From Carnegiea gigantea (Eukaryota > Streptophyta > Magnoliopsida > Caryophyllales > Cactaceae), in contig JAKOGI010000085.1 of assembly GCA_029747015.1 (NCBI GenBank), positions 727,501-791,500 of the forward strand: a stretch of DNA of 64,000 bases. The letters are read 5' to 3'. Every line of letters starts with the position of its first letter. Positions within the stretch are counted from its first letter, which is position 1. The notes beneath the pieces are model-generated. The model searched no databases, had not been told where the DNA came from, and saw only the letters and a list, made by a program, of their open reading frames with translations. Shown in pieces: positions 34,298-45,293 of the stretch. The position numbers were made by a program, and so were the translations under genes.

Positions 34298-35742
34298 TAG
34301 ATCTGGCAAAACTGACTCGAGATCCGAAACTCGAACTGAACGACCTGGATCCATACCCGCATTGACACCCGAAATGGAATAAACCGATTTGGACCTGAAC
34401 ATCTGAAGTAAGCAGATCCATAACCGAACGAAACCCGAATTGTAGCATGACCTGAAATGACCCACACTCGAAATGACCCGACCCAATTCAAACCCGATCC
34501 ATAGTGACCTGACCCAAAATGAACAGAAAATGGACAACCCAAACGTGAACCGAACCGTACCCAATTTAAAACTTATTCAATTCTTAACCAACTCAATTTT
34601 ACCCGACTCAATTTTATCCGAATAAGTAGTAACTTTTTTTAGGGGGGATTTTGAATTTTTCAAACTCAATTAGTTGAGTTTAGGTGGGAAAAGAAAAACA
34701 ATTTAGAAGAGAATTTTTACAAATGAAATCAACTAAAAGCTTAAGAGAAAAAATAAAATAGTTGATAGTTTTAAGTTTTTAATTTGATAGATATGTAGTA
34801 AAAATATAAGAGAAAAAATACTTTGTCACAATAGAAATTAAGAAAAGATAAGTATAACTAACAATTTATTAAACATATTAGGATCTAGCAGTTCTATCTT
34901 ACTATTTGATTTACTTAATGACTTAATGCAATGTACGCTATGATTATAAATTTATAATATCATTCTGTGACTACTGTTAAAAATTACGCACTACTGATTT
35001 ACAATTCTAAATTAATCTTCATAACATGTTTAATTCTACAAAATCTTATTCAACAATGTATCGTTGCATATGATCTCATAATAATGTGACTCATTTGAAT
35101 TTTGGACGTTTAAATTCTAAATCTCAAATTTCGATAATGAGCAATCACAAACACATAAATGTAATGCTAATTAACACATACTCATGTATTGCCACTGCTT
35201 TAGTTTTGACTCATTGAACAAATGCATATCAGGTTATTAATCTCACAAAGACAAATCTTTAAATTTTCATGTATGATCACTTAACGAGCTATCAAAAAAT
35301 ATTTATTTGACTACTAAAAATGTCGACTTGAACAAAACTGTTTCTATTTACCAACTCCAAATATGACAAACGTGAAGTTATAAACCAACAAACACCAGGG
35401 TCTAAATAAAAAATTTTCGTTATTTTCTTTCTTTTTTTTTTTTCATTTTTCAAGGTATATTTTGGTATTGAGCATCACAAATGAGACAATTGACAAATGA
35501 TTTGCATTAGATTGGTCCACTTATGTTGTCATCATGTCAACTCAATTGAGATGATTAAAATTGGATTTAACGACACATAATTCTTTGGATAATTGCACGG
35601 TACATTTGATATAGAGTTAGGGATAAGTTGTATACTTGTATTTATAATTTACTAACTTTCTTATTAAATTTAGAACTAACCCCATATAATTTTCCATTGT
35701 ATGTGTGTGTGTGTGTGCGTGTGTGTGTATATATGTATATAT

Positions 35743-35778
<36 letters not shown>

Positions 35779-35796
35779 ATATATATATATATCTAT

Positions 35797-35829
<33 letters not shown>

Positions 35830-36341
35830 ACATAATCAGTTAATCATTAACGTATGAATAAAAAGAGAAACTGAGAATAAATGGGTTTGTCTAATTAAAC
35901 CATTTTTATCTTTTACATATAATTCAAGAGTACAGAACTAAAGATGGCTACATTAAAAACATGAAATGATTCAAAACTAACCCAACTTGATTTATACCTG
36001 GCCCAAATTGCACTTGACCCATACCTGATCCGAACCGGGCTACTGTAGACAACCCGAAACAGGCCTGACTCGAATTCCACTTGAAGCAAACCCGTACGAA
36101 GCCGAACATGGTACCCGTAAATGACCCGAACCCGAACATGGTACCATAAGTGACCCGAACCCGAACTTCACTCGAACCGAACCGAACCGAACCCAAACAT
36201 GGTTGACCCGAAAGTAACCTAAATCCGAACTTCACCTGAACTGAACCCAAATCCGACCCGGATATAGTTGACCCGAAAGTAACGCGAGCCGAATTAAGAC
36301 CCGATCTGCACCCGACCCGAATGACCCGTTTGCCAGGTCTA
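34298..36341. mobile_element. 2.0 kb non-autonomous hAT element
   Basis: Left end TAGATCTGGCAAAACTGAC; right end in reverse TAGACCTGGCAAACGGGTC. Target octamers GCTAATAT (34290-34297) and GCTAAGAT (36342-36349) agree at 7 of 8. Both ends carry several hundred bases of ACCCGAA/GACCCGAACC repeats in matching style, the interior is AT-rich, and no hAT transposase frame exists. Confidence 0.85.
35701..35830. repeat. (TG)n/(AT)n microsatellite inside the hAT element
   Basis: A TG run passes into interrupted AT and TATATG units. Confidence 0.9.
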
Positions 36342-36473
36342 GCTAAGATCTAGGGAACATTTCTCATGGACTTGTGACAAAATTTTTTGGATTGGGCTTG
36401 ACTTATGCTGACATGTCCCCTAAGTAATAACATTTTTTTTGATTTCATTCGAATAAAATGTCAATTTTTTGAT

Positions 36474-36653
36474 ATGCTTGTGTTTTTTTTAAGCCAAAAA
36501 AAAATTTGCCTCAGAGTCTGCATCTAGCTACATGCTTGTGTTTTTTTTTTAAGCCAAAAAAAAATTTGCCTCAGAGTCTGCATTTAACTACATGCTTGTG
36601 TTTTTTTTTTTTAAACCCAAAAAAAATTTGCCTTAGAGTATGCATCTAGCTAC
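36474..36653. repeat. Three 60 bp tandem repeats
   Basis: Copies start at 36474, 36532 and 36592. Each reads ATGCTTGTG, T-tract, AAGCC, A-tract, TTTGCC(T)CAGAGTCTGCAT, CTAC. The T-tract lengthens from copy 1 to copy 3. No coding sense. Confidence 0.9.
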
Positions 36654-37242
36654 TATTGACGCACGTCTTCCTTCGTTCCCATTATCATAGATAATATTGC
36701 AGCAATTCCCAAACTTCGGTATGATTGACATTGATTTTTCCAATGTGAAGATTGTTAAAATCAATAGAAGATGCCTTCCCAGAAATTGTGAACTCTCAGA
36801 CACAAATAGTCAAGTAATGTGAGCATTGGATTTTGTGATACGAATGGCCATATTCCAATTGATAAATGAAAGTTAAAGTTCATTTTCTATTTAATATGCT
36901 TATAAGCAAAATTTTGAGTTTCACTCGTACATTAATTATTTTAGTAATATTCGCTTCTACATGACCTCCCTGCAAAAAGAAGAAACATACTACTAGTGGA
37001 GATGATCTAATTAAACGTATAGGAGACAACAAACCCTTTTTTTTTTTTTTTAAACAATGAAAAATAGAAATAAGTGGTAAGTTAGACTCCTCTTCTCACA
37101 AGAGCATGTTCAACTACATCCGCAGCTAAAATGAACCTAAAAACTGGGGAAAAACAAATATCTGAAGAGGAAGATGATGTTATAGAATGTCCAAATTTAG
37201 ACAGCCAATTAGCTGTCATATTTGCCTCTTGATAAATATGAT
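36654..37242. other. Intergenic spacer, no feature seen
   Basis: AT-rich DNA with a T-tract at 37037-37051 and no supported frame. Confidence 0.45.
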
Positions 37243-37644
37243 TTATGTTGAATTGGGTACCTTGGTATAGTCAAGTGCGAACGTCTTCGATAATATTGGA
37301 AATTTGCAAGAGATAAGGATATTTCCTTTTAGTGTCTGGATAACTATTAGATTATCGCCTTCTATACAAATGTTGTTGAAACCGGCCTGTATAGCTGCGT
37401 TAACACCGTCTTGAAGTGTTCTAACTTCTACCACAAAGATTGAAGCATAATATGCTACTTCCGTTGCATTGAGTAGTTTGTCCGTCCAATCATATGGTAC
37501 ACATCCATCGGATGCTGACGAGTTGATGAGGGATCTATCAAAGTTGGTTTTGATGAATCCAGGAAGTGGAGGGTGCCACCTTACAAGGTCGATTGAGGTG
37601 GAAAGGGAAAAAGAAGATCCCCTATTGAAGTGTTCATCCAACAT
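37243..37644 (-). pseudogene. Plant RNase H-like (RVT_3) domain fragment
   Basis: The 133-residue minus frame reads WHPPLPGFIKTNFDRSL, then AYYASIFVVEVRTLQDGVNAAIQAG and NICIEGDNLIVIQTLKG. This is the type of RNase H domain found in plant LINE-derived proteins and single-domain host genes. The acidic residues expected for catalysis (NFD, VVE, EGD) are still visible. The frame stops where the last helix should be, and upstream sequence (37645-37740) has stops, so it is a fragment. No reverse transcriptase is near. It could be a retro-copy or LINE remnant. Confidence 0.6.
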
Positions 37645-37744
37645 GCAAGATCGGATTCTCCATTCAGCATTCGCCTTTTTTGCTTATATTAAGCATCCTA
37701 AAGCGCTAAAAATTTTATTTCAAAAACTGTTGCACTAGGGAATA

Positions 37745-38819
37745 TGAAATTTTATTTGGATTGATCTGTAATACAAACAAGCATCGTTGTTAATTGGAGC
37801 GTGTCTTTCCATCACAAATTATTCACACATGATAATAAATATTCAACACCTTATTGATCCACGGGGGCGTCCTAATGGAGGGAAAGTATAACAAAATAGG
37901 GACAAAATAGGGAGATTTTGATTAAATTAAAGGATAGGTATTAGAGTTAATCCTCTGATCATGCTCTATTTTGATGTAAACCCCATTACTGATAAAAGTT
38001 ATAAATCATCTTTATTTGGTGAAATAAGCCATCTTTATACTAATTTGTGAGGGAATCATAATTTGTAAACCTCTGCTAGTTATAGATGAAATTATCATTT
38101 TTATTTAAATGATTATATATGGAATTCTACATTTAATTGAAGATTGACAGCGTACTTTGTGTGGCTGTCTCCCAGGCATGTGTAAATCTTGGATCTTACA
38201 TTCAAAACAAGAAAAGCCAACACACCATACTTGATAACTCTATAATATGAGCTGTTCATATATTTCCCAACCAGCAAAGCTATATATTAATTCAGTAATT
38301 AGAGCTTGATAATCTAGTTTAATCAGATTGAGGAGATTCTAATCAGAAATTAGATAAATAATTAATGAATTCAAGCGGGAGAGCCTCTCGTGTGCATATC
38401 AAGACAAAAATTAAATGTTTTTTACATTATGTTCTTTAGTCTACTAGTGATTATGACAACTGTCATAATCAGCAACAACCTGAGGGTTTTTTTTAAAGTG
38501 TTTTTTTTTGGGTTCAAATTAAACTTGATAAAGAGGTATTAAAATGATATCATTTCTTTCAATATGTAAAAAGACACTTCAGTTGGATAGCTTAAAAACT
38601 GGGCTTATCTATCATTATTTGGGGATTTTTTTTTTCAATTCTTTCATCTAAATAAGAGTATCTTATAAAATATATTTTATTTGTAATTCCAAATTTTTAA
38701 TTAGTAGATAAAACTTCAATAAATTTTATTTATATATAGTTTCATTTCGGTCTTTCGATATTTTCGATGAAATAAATGAAACAAAGAATCAAATGAAGGG
38801 AAACATACTCCAATAAATT
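37745..38819. other. Intergenic spacer, no feature seen
   Basis: AT-rich DNA without supported frames. Confidence 0.45.
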
Positions 38820-38827
38820 TATACAAA

Positions 38828-39718
38828 GGGCCTGTTTTATTTCGCATTTTAGATAGATAGATAGATGTAAGGAGATATAAGGAACTGTAAGGAGCTGTAA
38901 GAAACTGTAAGGAACTGTAAGGAGCTGTAAGAAGTTGTAAGAAGTTGCAATGAGCTGTAAGAAGATGTAAAAAGTTGTAAGGAGATGTAAGGAGCTGTAA
39001 GAAGATGTAAGAAGCTGTAAGAAGCTGTAAGGATGGATGTAAGGAGTTGTTGAATTATTGAAGAGTTATATAGTATAATTTGTTTTACAATGAACGTTTT
39101 GGATGAAAAATAATAATATTAAAATAATATACTTACTAAAAATAAACAATTAATTAAGTTAATTATACAACAATAAAATATATTAATTCCCATAAATTTG
39201 GTGAATAAAATTTCGTCCAAGATTTTTTATATGAACATTAGTTTGATCGAATAAACAAAGTATAACCCAAAAAAAAAACTTTTTTGACAAAACTGTATAC
39301 AACTCTTCAAATAAATTCCTATTTGAAGTAAATAATTTTAAATATAAATAAATGTATGATCATTTACAATAATATATATTTCATGTCGAAACTCAAATAT
39401 AATTTATATTGTTATATTATGTTTTTATGTTTATATAAATGTTGTGTTTATAAGATATTTATAAATTTTGTATATTGGTAGTATCATGAAAAAAATATAT
39501 ATATTTTTGCAACTAAAATAAATGAATGTTATAGAAAATTATGAGATATAAGAAGATGTATGAAGATGTAAGGAGATGTAAAGAGATGTAAGAAGATGTA
39601 AGAAGATGTAAGGAGATATACGAAGATGTAAGGATTATGTTAAGGATGTAAGGAGCTGTAAGGAGATGTAAGAAGCTATAAGGATTAAATACTAAAAAAC
39701 GCGAAATAGAACAGGGCC
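38828..39718. mobile_element. TIR DNA element with subterminal tandem arrays
   Basis: Left end GGGCCTGTTTTATTTCGCAT; right end in reverse GGCCCTGTTCTATTTCGCGT, an imperfect TIR of about 24 bp. Inside each end is an array of 10-12 bp units around GATGTAAGGA/GCTGTAAGAA (38863-39045 and 39540-39680). Both arrays read the same way on the plus strand, while the TIRs are inverted. No transposase. Flanks ATACAAA and AAACAAA suggest an imperfect target duplication. The superfamily is uncertain (hAT or PIF/Harbinger). Confidence 0.65.
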
Positions 39719-39726
39719 AAACAAAT

Positions 39727-40336
39727 GGAATATAGAGTACTTCAATGATTTAGAGCAGGCCAAATGTTAATTTTCTACCAAAGTTGACATAACTATGAAT
39801 TTTGTGCTCCTCATGTGTCAGTTAAAATACATTAAGTTTGAAAAGGAAAAACATTGAAAATGCGTGATGTCTTCATATGTTGCTTCAGCAGGTAGATAAT
39901 TAATTCATTAATTCTTTTTTGTTGAATAAAGGCTAATGCAGTTAGCTATTTTACAGGGAGATGAAGGAATCTGAATCTCGATTTTACAGGGAAGAAATGC
40001 TGACGATTTCATGAACATGAAACACAGAAGTAAAAAGGGGGAAAAATCACGGGGACAAAAAAAAAAAAGGAGACCCATCATAAAGGACCAACGCCTGAAG
40101 GACTTCGGTTCACTATTTGAGGAGTGTGATCGAGTAACGGCGGCGGCTTGATCACTGCGTAAATTGGGTAGCCAAAGAGTATTTTGAGATGAAGATCATG
40201 TAATAAAGAGAATCAACTATATTTAGCTAAATCTTATTTGTAACAACTATTTTTGAAATCATTATTTAATCCTCTTATTTTAAAAATTGTTATTGTATAG
40301 CATCATTTTTTAATAAAAAATTTTTAGGCAAGGGAG
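39727..40336. other. Intergenic spacer, no feature seen
   Basis: A locally GC-richer stretch (40060-40190, with CGGCGGCGGC) has no supported frame. The rest is AT-rich. Confidence 0.4.
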
Positions 40337-40344
40337 GTTAAATA

Positions 40345-40874
40345 TAAGGGTGGCAATTTCAAGCCCGATGGATATTCATCCCACTCAATCCGAAAAAGCG
40401 GGTAAAAATCTGAAATATATAGATGATGGATGCTGGTTTGACATATTGGATTGGATTTGGATAACGTTCCATCCGACCCACTGCCCGATCCCTCACCCGC
40501 TTAGTCATCCTCTTGTTTATCTCCTATTTGTAATTAATTTACTTTTTATTTTTGTCCTTTAAATTTTAGTCATTTTTTGGACAATTATATTGTTGATTCT
40601 ATGATTTTTATCAAAATTAATATGATGAATATGATATTTATTCGTTCCTTATACCTAAAATATCTTTTATATAAATTTGCTAACATATTATATATAAACT
40701 TTTATGAACCGTTTACAATCTGATTCATCCGCTTTCACCTACAGATGATGGATGGATGGATTGAACTAGAATTTTGCCGATAATATATGGATTAGATGAA
40801 ACAGAGTAAAGCGGTTGATGAATTTGAATGATGGTTCACCCAATCCGAATTAGATCTATTGCCACTTCTAGCTA
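40345..40874. mobile_element. hAT MITE, 530 bp
   Basis: Perfect target octamers GTTAAATA at 40337-40344 and 40875-40882. Ends TAAGGGTGGCAAT and, in reverse, TAGCTAGAAGTGGCAAT share the GTGGCAAT core with a 3 base offset. CCCGAT/ATCCGA motifs lie at both ends. No ORF. Confidence 0.8.
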
Positions 40875-40885
40875 GTTAAATAGCA

Positions 40886-41174
40886 CTCCCTCTATCCCAC
40901 TTTTGCTATTGTGGTTGAAGAAGCCAAAATTTTAAAATGTGCATTCATTACTATAATTGACCCAAATTCAAAAGGTATTATTCCTAAATTAGCCTTTCTA
41001 TTTTTACAGTTTTTGATAAACAAAAAGCATTAATTAATTATTTGGCGATTCAATTCTCTAATTTATTAAGGCACAATTGTCTAATTATTAAATGTTGCCG
41101 TTTACGTAATCAAGTATAATCATCTTTGGTAAACCAAACTAAAAACTAAGCCAGTAAAAGTGGGACGGAGGAAG
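40886..41174. mobile_element. Stowaway-type (Tc1/mariner) MITE
   Basis: Left end CTCCCTCTATCCCACTTTTG and reversed right end CTTCCTCCGTCCCACTTTTA match the widespread Stowaway terminus CTCCCTCCGTCCCA. TA follows the right end and CA (a changed TA) precedes the left. 289 bp with no ORF. Confidence 0.9.
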
Positions 41175-41176
41175 TA

Positions 41177-42548
41177 AAACATTTCCTATGCATGAGAACA
41201 ATTTTTAAGGTGAAGAGATTAAATGATAATTGTAAAAACAATGAATTAAAAATAAGAATTTTTTTATTTCAACCTCAAAAATACTAATTTATACACTGAT
41301 TGGTCATTTTTCTACTTCTGCTGTTTCTATATATAGCTTAGAGAAGGGATCCATAGATCTATGACATTTTTTTGATTGAAATTGATTTGCTGATATAGCA
41401 TAATACTCTTGGTGCGATAATTTTTTAGCACCAAGTATCAAAATTGAAAGGCTGAATTTTATTGATAAACTGCTTCAGCATGTTGCCAAATTTATAAAGC
41501 CACGTGAGAAAATAAAAGATAATCATATAATAAACTCTTACAATATGAGAGGAATAGAGAGCTCTAACAAAGGAAGTGATTAGTTAATATCCTGATTGGA
41601 GATATCAGAGTTAAACTTATTAAAAGTACTGATACTAAAAAAAGATAACCGTAAAATGATCGGAGAATTGGCCATTTCTTTTTTTACTTTCATTTTATAG
41701 AGAAAACTGCTATTTTCATAATGTAACAATGGTACAAAGATTGTTCGAACTTAGAACTTAGAGGTTAGAAGTGAGAGAATTACGGAAGCTTTACGTACGT
41801 AAATAAGATTTACGTACGTAAATCGGAAAGGATACGGGAGAATCCTTTCTAAAAAAATGTTGACCGGAAAGGCCAATTTTGAAACACCTTTGTTTCGATC
41901 GCTTTCAACTCACCTGGTCTTGTCCGTACCGTGGCGCTACATGTGGTACAACCCCATGAGAGGGCAGGGGACAGATTACAGTATTACACTTGCTTTTTTT
42001 TTTCCATTTTATTTTATTTTTTTGGTTCTCAATTATGTTAAGTGTCGTTTTGCATTCGAAATTTCCTTCCTTACTTGCATTAATTAAAATCTCAAAAAAA
42101 TAATTATTTCACTAAAACAAACGTAATTTAATTAATTAATTCTCCAATCCCTCCATTAATTACCTAACTCAAAGGGAGCCTGCCACGAACCATCCGGTCC
42201 TGCATTCAGTTAATAGTTGCCTTTTTCGTAATTTCCCCGCCTAAAAATAAAAATAAAATTGAAAAAATTATTCTACCCATTCAATTCATATGGAGCTCCA
42301 CCCAGTTCCTCAGCTCACCTCCTTTATCCATCGTCTTCTCCCCACTTCATCATATTCTCTCTCCCCTGTTTTTGACATCTGTCCGATCCCCTAATCTCCA
42401 TCACCACAAACTCAACAAATCAACCGATCTTAATGCTTCCTCTTCGAAAACCCATTTCAGAAAACCAACCTGTTTCACAGTAATAGCAAGAATTCATCAA
42501 TTATTCTCAAGAAACTTCATCCAATTTGAAGGCGAAAAAACAGAGAAA
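41177..42548 (+). other. Upstream region of the SAUR gene
   Basis: No gene seen. It holds a CACGTG G-box at about 41501 and pyrimidine-rich leader-like sequence from about 42300. The open frame continues 59 codons upstream of the chosen SAUR start, but that part is not like a SAUR N-terminus. Confidence 0.4.
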
Positions 42549-43100
42549 ATGATGATGAGAAGAAATAGAGGATTCAAACTGGGCCGAAGACTCATCCGAG
42601 TATTCAAATGGATCACCCGAAAACGTGGAAAATCCTGCAATTACCAAAAATTGGATGGCCAGAAAAGGCAAAGAAGCAAAGCAATTGCGAAATTATGCGC
42701 GTGGGCGACGTTGCTTCGATGTGGGTTCTTCAATTCGGGTAGTCGGGGCTACATTCGATTGGGTAACGACCCGGTTGATAACTCAATACGGTTTCAAGTT
42801 CCTAAAGGGTACTTAGCCGTGCACGTAGGAAAGGGAGAACACGACACTCGAAGAGTTTTGGTGCCTGTGCTGTTTCTCAACCATCCCCTGCTTGGAAAAT
42901 TGTTGAAGGAAGCAGAGGAGGTTTTCGAGTTCCATCATCCGGGTCGGATCACCATACCGTGCCCGATATCGGAGTTCGACAGTGTGATGACTGAGATCGC
43001 CGCCGATGAGAAATGCCGGCCGTGGATCCACCGGCATGGCTATGTTCCTGGGATTAAGAGCTTGCAAGTGGATTTTGATTTTTTTCTTTTCTTGGGTTGA
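42549..43100 (+). CDS. SAUR: SAUR (small auxin-up RNA) family protein, SAUR36-like
   Basis: A single-exon gene of 183 residues, in line with intronless SAURs. The start at MMMRRNRGFKLGRR was chosen because the basic N-terminus (G-F-K-L-G-R-R) resembles long-type SAURs such as Arabidopsis SAUR36; an upstream ATG at 42372 would add 59 atypical residues. The SAUR domain covers about residues 83-155: VPKGYLAVHVG, RVLVPVLFLNHPLLGKLLKE, FEFHHPGRITIPCPISEFD. SAURs of this class regulate cell expansion by inhibiting PP2C.D phosphatases and so activating plasma-membrane H+-ATPases; the SAUR36 group is linked to leaf senescence and light/gibberellin control. No disabling change is visible. No TGTCTC auxin element was found close upstream, so the hormone response is not shown by the sequence. 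Confidence 0.9.
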   Translation: MMMRRNRGFKLGRRLIRVFKWITRKRGKSCNYQKLDGQKRQRSKAIAKLCAWATLLRCGFFNSGSRGYIRLGNDPVDNSIRFQVPKGYLAVHVGKGEHDTRRVLVPVLFLNHPLLGKLLKEAEEVFEFHHPGRITIPCPISEFDSVMTEIAADEKCRPWIHRHGYVPGIKSLQVDFDFFLFLG

Positions 43101-44916
43101 AATCAGTGGTAGTTGGAAGTCGTTGTACAGAGGAGATTTTTCCATGGAAGAATTTGGTGATTTGGCCTTTTGACATGGAAATGGGGGTATATTTTCTTTC
43201 TTCGGTCAATTTTCCCACAATAAATTCGACATGAATGGATTAATAATTGTGCATTTGCATGTGGACGTTATAATCTTTGAATGGCATGTACAATTTCCTG
43301 TGGCCTACAAGAAGATTTGGTCGATGTGATTATTAAAGTAGGGTGAATTATTAGTGTCTAAGCCTTCAATTATGTCAATCGTAGATTTGCTAAAATTTTT
43401 TGGTTGTGTATATGAATAATGCAGTCCTTTCGTAGCAATTATACTGTGGACGTGGGATATAGATCTAGGCTTAGTTTAGAGTCTTATTCAGTCTTATCCT
43501 AGTATTAATATCAAATATTCAAATAACAAAATCGTCATCAATATGTTTGTTTTGAGGGCTTGCAAGGGATTCATACAAGCATAAAAATGTGGAGCCTAAT
43601 GTCATCTTATCAATGTTATGTGTCGGATTAGTTATGATTATTATGTGAGAGTAAGTTATGTTTCACAACTTTACATAGGGATTTATCGAGAATCTTAAGT
43701 ATAACATGGATTATTTAAGCACAAATTCAAGAGCTTAGATATGACATTTTCCTATTCTTTTCTTATGTACAATAGTTTATTTGAGGATTGGACCAAGTAA
43801 TGTTGATTGTCCCAATTTTCAAAAATTATGGCCCATTTATTCCCTAGGTTGGTGTCCTCAACCAAACTTTAGCTTCTTCTTTATGTTCTTACCATATTTT
43901 TCGTCGCTATATTCTTACCAGTTCAACAGATATTTCTTGGTACATGCATAACTAAAAAGCTGTTGCATAGCATATAAGCAATTGAAAAAGGAGTAAAAAC
44001 AAAGTGAAATAGAGAAGTTGACGTGGTTAGAGTTGTTTTCTAAATTGGATTTTGTTTTCCTACATTTAAAGTTGATTACTTGATTCATCTGTACTGGTTC
44101 TTATGTATTCCTATACCTAATACGGCATATTTGCAACCAAATTATGTTTAATGAATTGACCTATTGAATTTTTTTTTTTTTAATGCATTCACAAACTTCT
44201 CCATTAAAAGTGCTGTCTCTCGTAAGGACATCCAAGTGGAGGAAGGTATGAAAGGAGAAGGGATAACGGAAAATGAATTCGTCACATACTTCTAGTGGTA
44301 CTGATTCTTATTGATAGGAATTGACCTTTATTCTGCTCCAAGGTAAAAACAACATACGAAATTTTATTCAATAATATCTATGCATTCTTTTATGTGAACA
44401 TCTCGAACAGAAAGAGCAGCCAATTAACTCATAGCTACTTGTCTTGCTTAAGTTTGCTGAAGTATGTTGCCATAGGTATATAGGTACTAGCAACATAGGC
44501 TAATTACCTCACGATTAATGGCTTGATTACTGTAAAGGTTCAACTGACTTTGCTCCCCAACTACCTTTTTTGTCTTGTTTTAAACTGCCCATGAGTCAAA
44601 CACCAAATCTTGCACCCCCATCTGCTCAAGTTTAATTTGATGTATGTGCTACAAATAACTATTAACTTCCAAAACTGGTACTAATTTATGTGAACAGCTT
44701 CCCGAAGGTCTGAAAGGGTGGTAGTCCTGTGTTCAACACTGTGTTATCATTAAAACGACTCATCACATCGTAGACTGTGACCACAAAATCTTGAAAAACG
44801 TGGATTCTCCATTGACTTCCCCTTGAAGTTGTGGCCATTCAGCTGCCCGCACACTGAAAGCTTTGCCTAGCTCCATGCTTGTGAAACTCGTTCAATCTCG
44901 CAGAACCCACATGGAG
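43101..44916. other. Downstream spacer of the SAUR gene, no further gene supported
   Basis: AT-rich DNA. An ATATAGATCT string at 43457 recalls part of the DST mRNA-instability element of SAUR transcripts, but its partner blocks are not clear. Confidence 0.4.
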
Positions 44917-44921
44917 AAATC

Positions 44922-45074
44922 TGCAGAGATACATTAGCTACATAGATATTTTGTAAATATATAAGTGTAGTTAGAAGAGTTAGTTGGCTGGGTGTATAAA
45001 TATCACGTACACTAGCTTGTTCCTGATGATCTAAGAGAATGCAATAAAACTCTCTCTGATTCTCTCGTTCTACA
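44922..45074 (+). repeat. 5' LTR of Copia B
   Basis: 153 bp, TGCAGAGATACATTAGC to TCGTTCTACA. It carries a GTATAAATAT TATA-like box and an AATAAAA signal. Confidence 0.95.
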
Positions 45075-45293
45075 TGGTATCAGAGCGCCATAGGCGTGAA
45101 AATCATGGGAATGATGTTCAAATTCCTTAATTTCTTCTTCCATAAGTTGATTAGATTCATCAACAGATCAAGCTTAATCACCAAACACATTGCTTCTTCC
45201 TACTTCAATTGATTGAAATCGATTCTTCAATCGATCTTGCCACCATACAAGACCTAAAATCGAGTATTGATAAAATTCTTGATTCAAGCATCA

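Noticed and set aside
38863..39680. Regularly spaced short repeats that might suggest a CRISPR-like array
   Set aside because: Units of 10-12 bp run head to tail without spacers inside a TIR element in a plant genome.
42372..42548. Upstream ATG giving a 242-residue SAUR
   Set aside because: The extra 59 residues do not resemble SAUR N-termini, while MMMRRNRGFKLGRR does.
44690..44905. Minus-strand open stretches (for example a run reading FVVTVYDVMSRFND)
   Set aside because: Protein-like but short, needing a frame change, with no domain recognised; not enough to call a gene.
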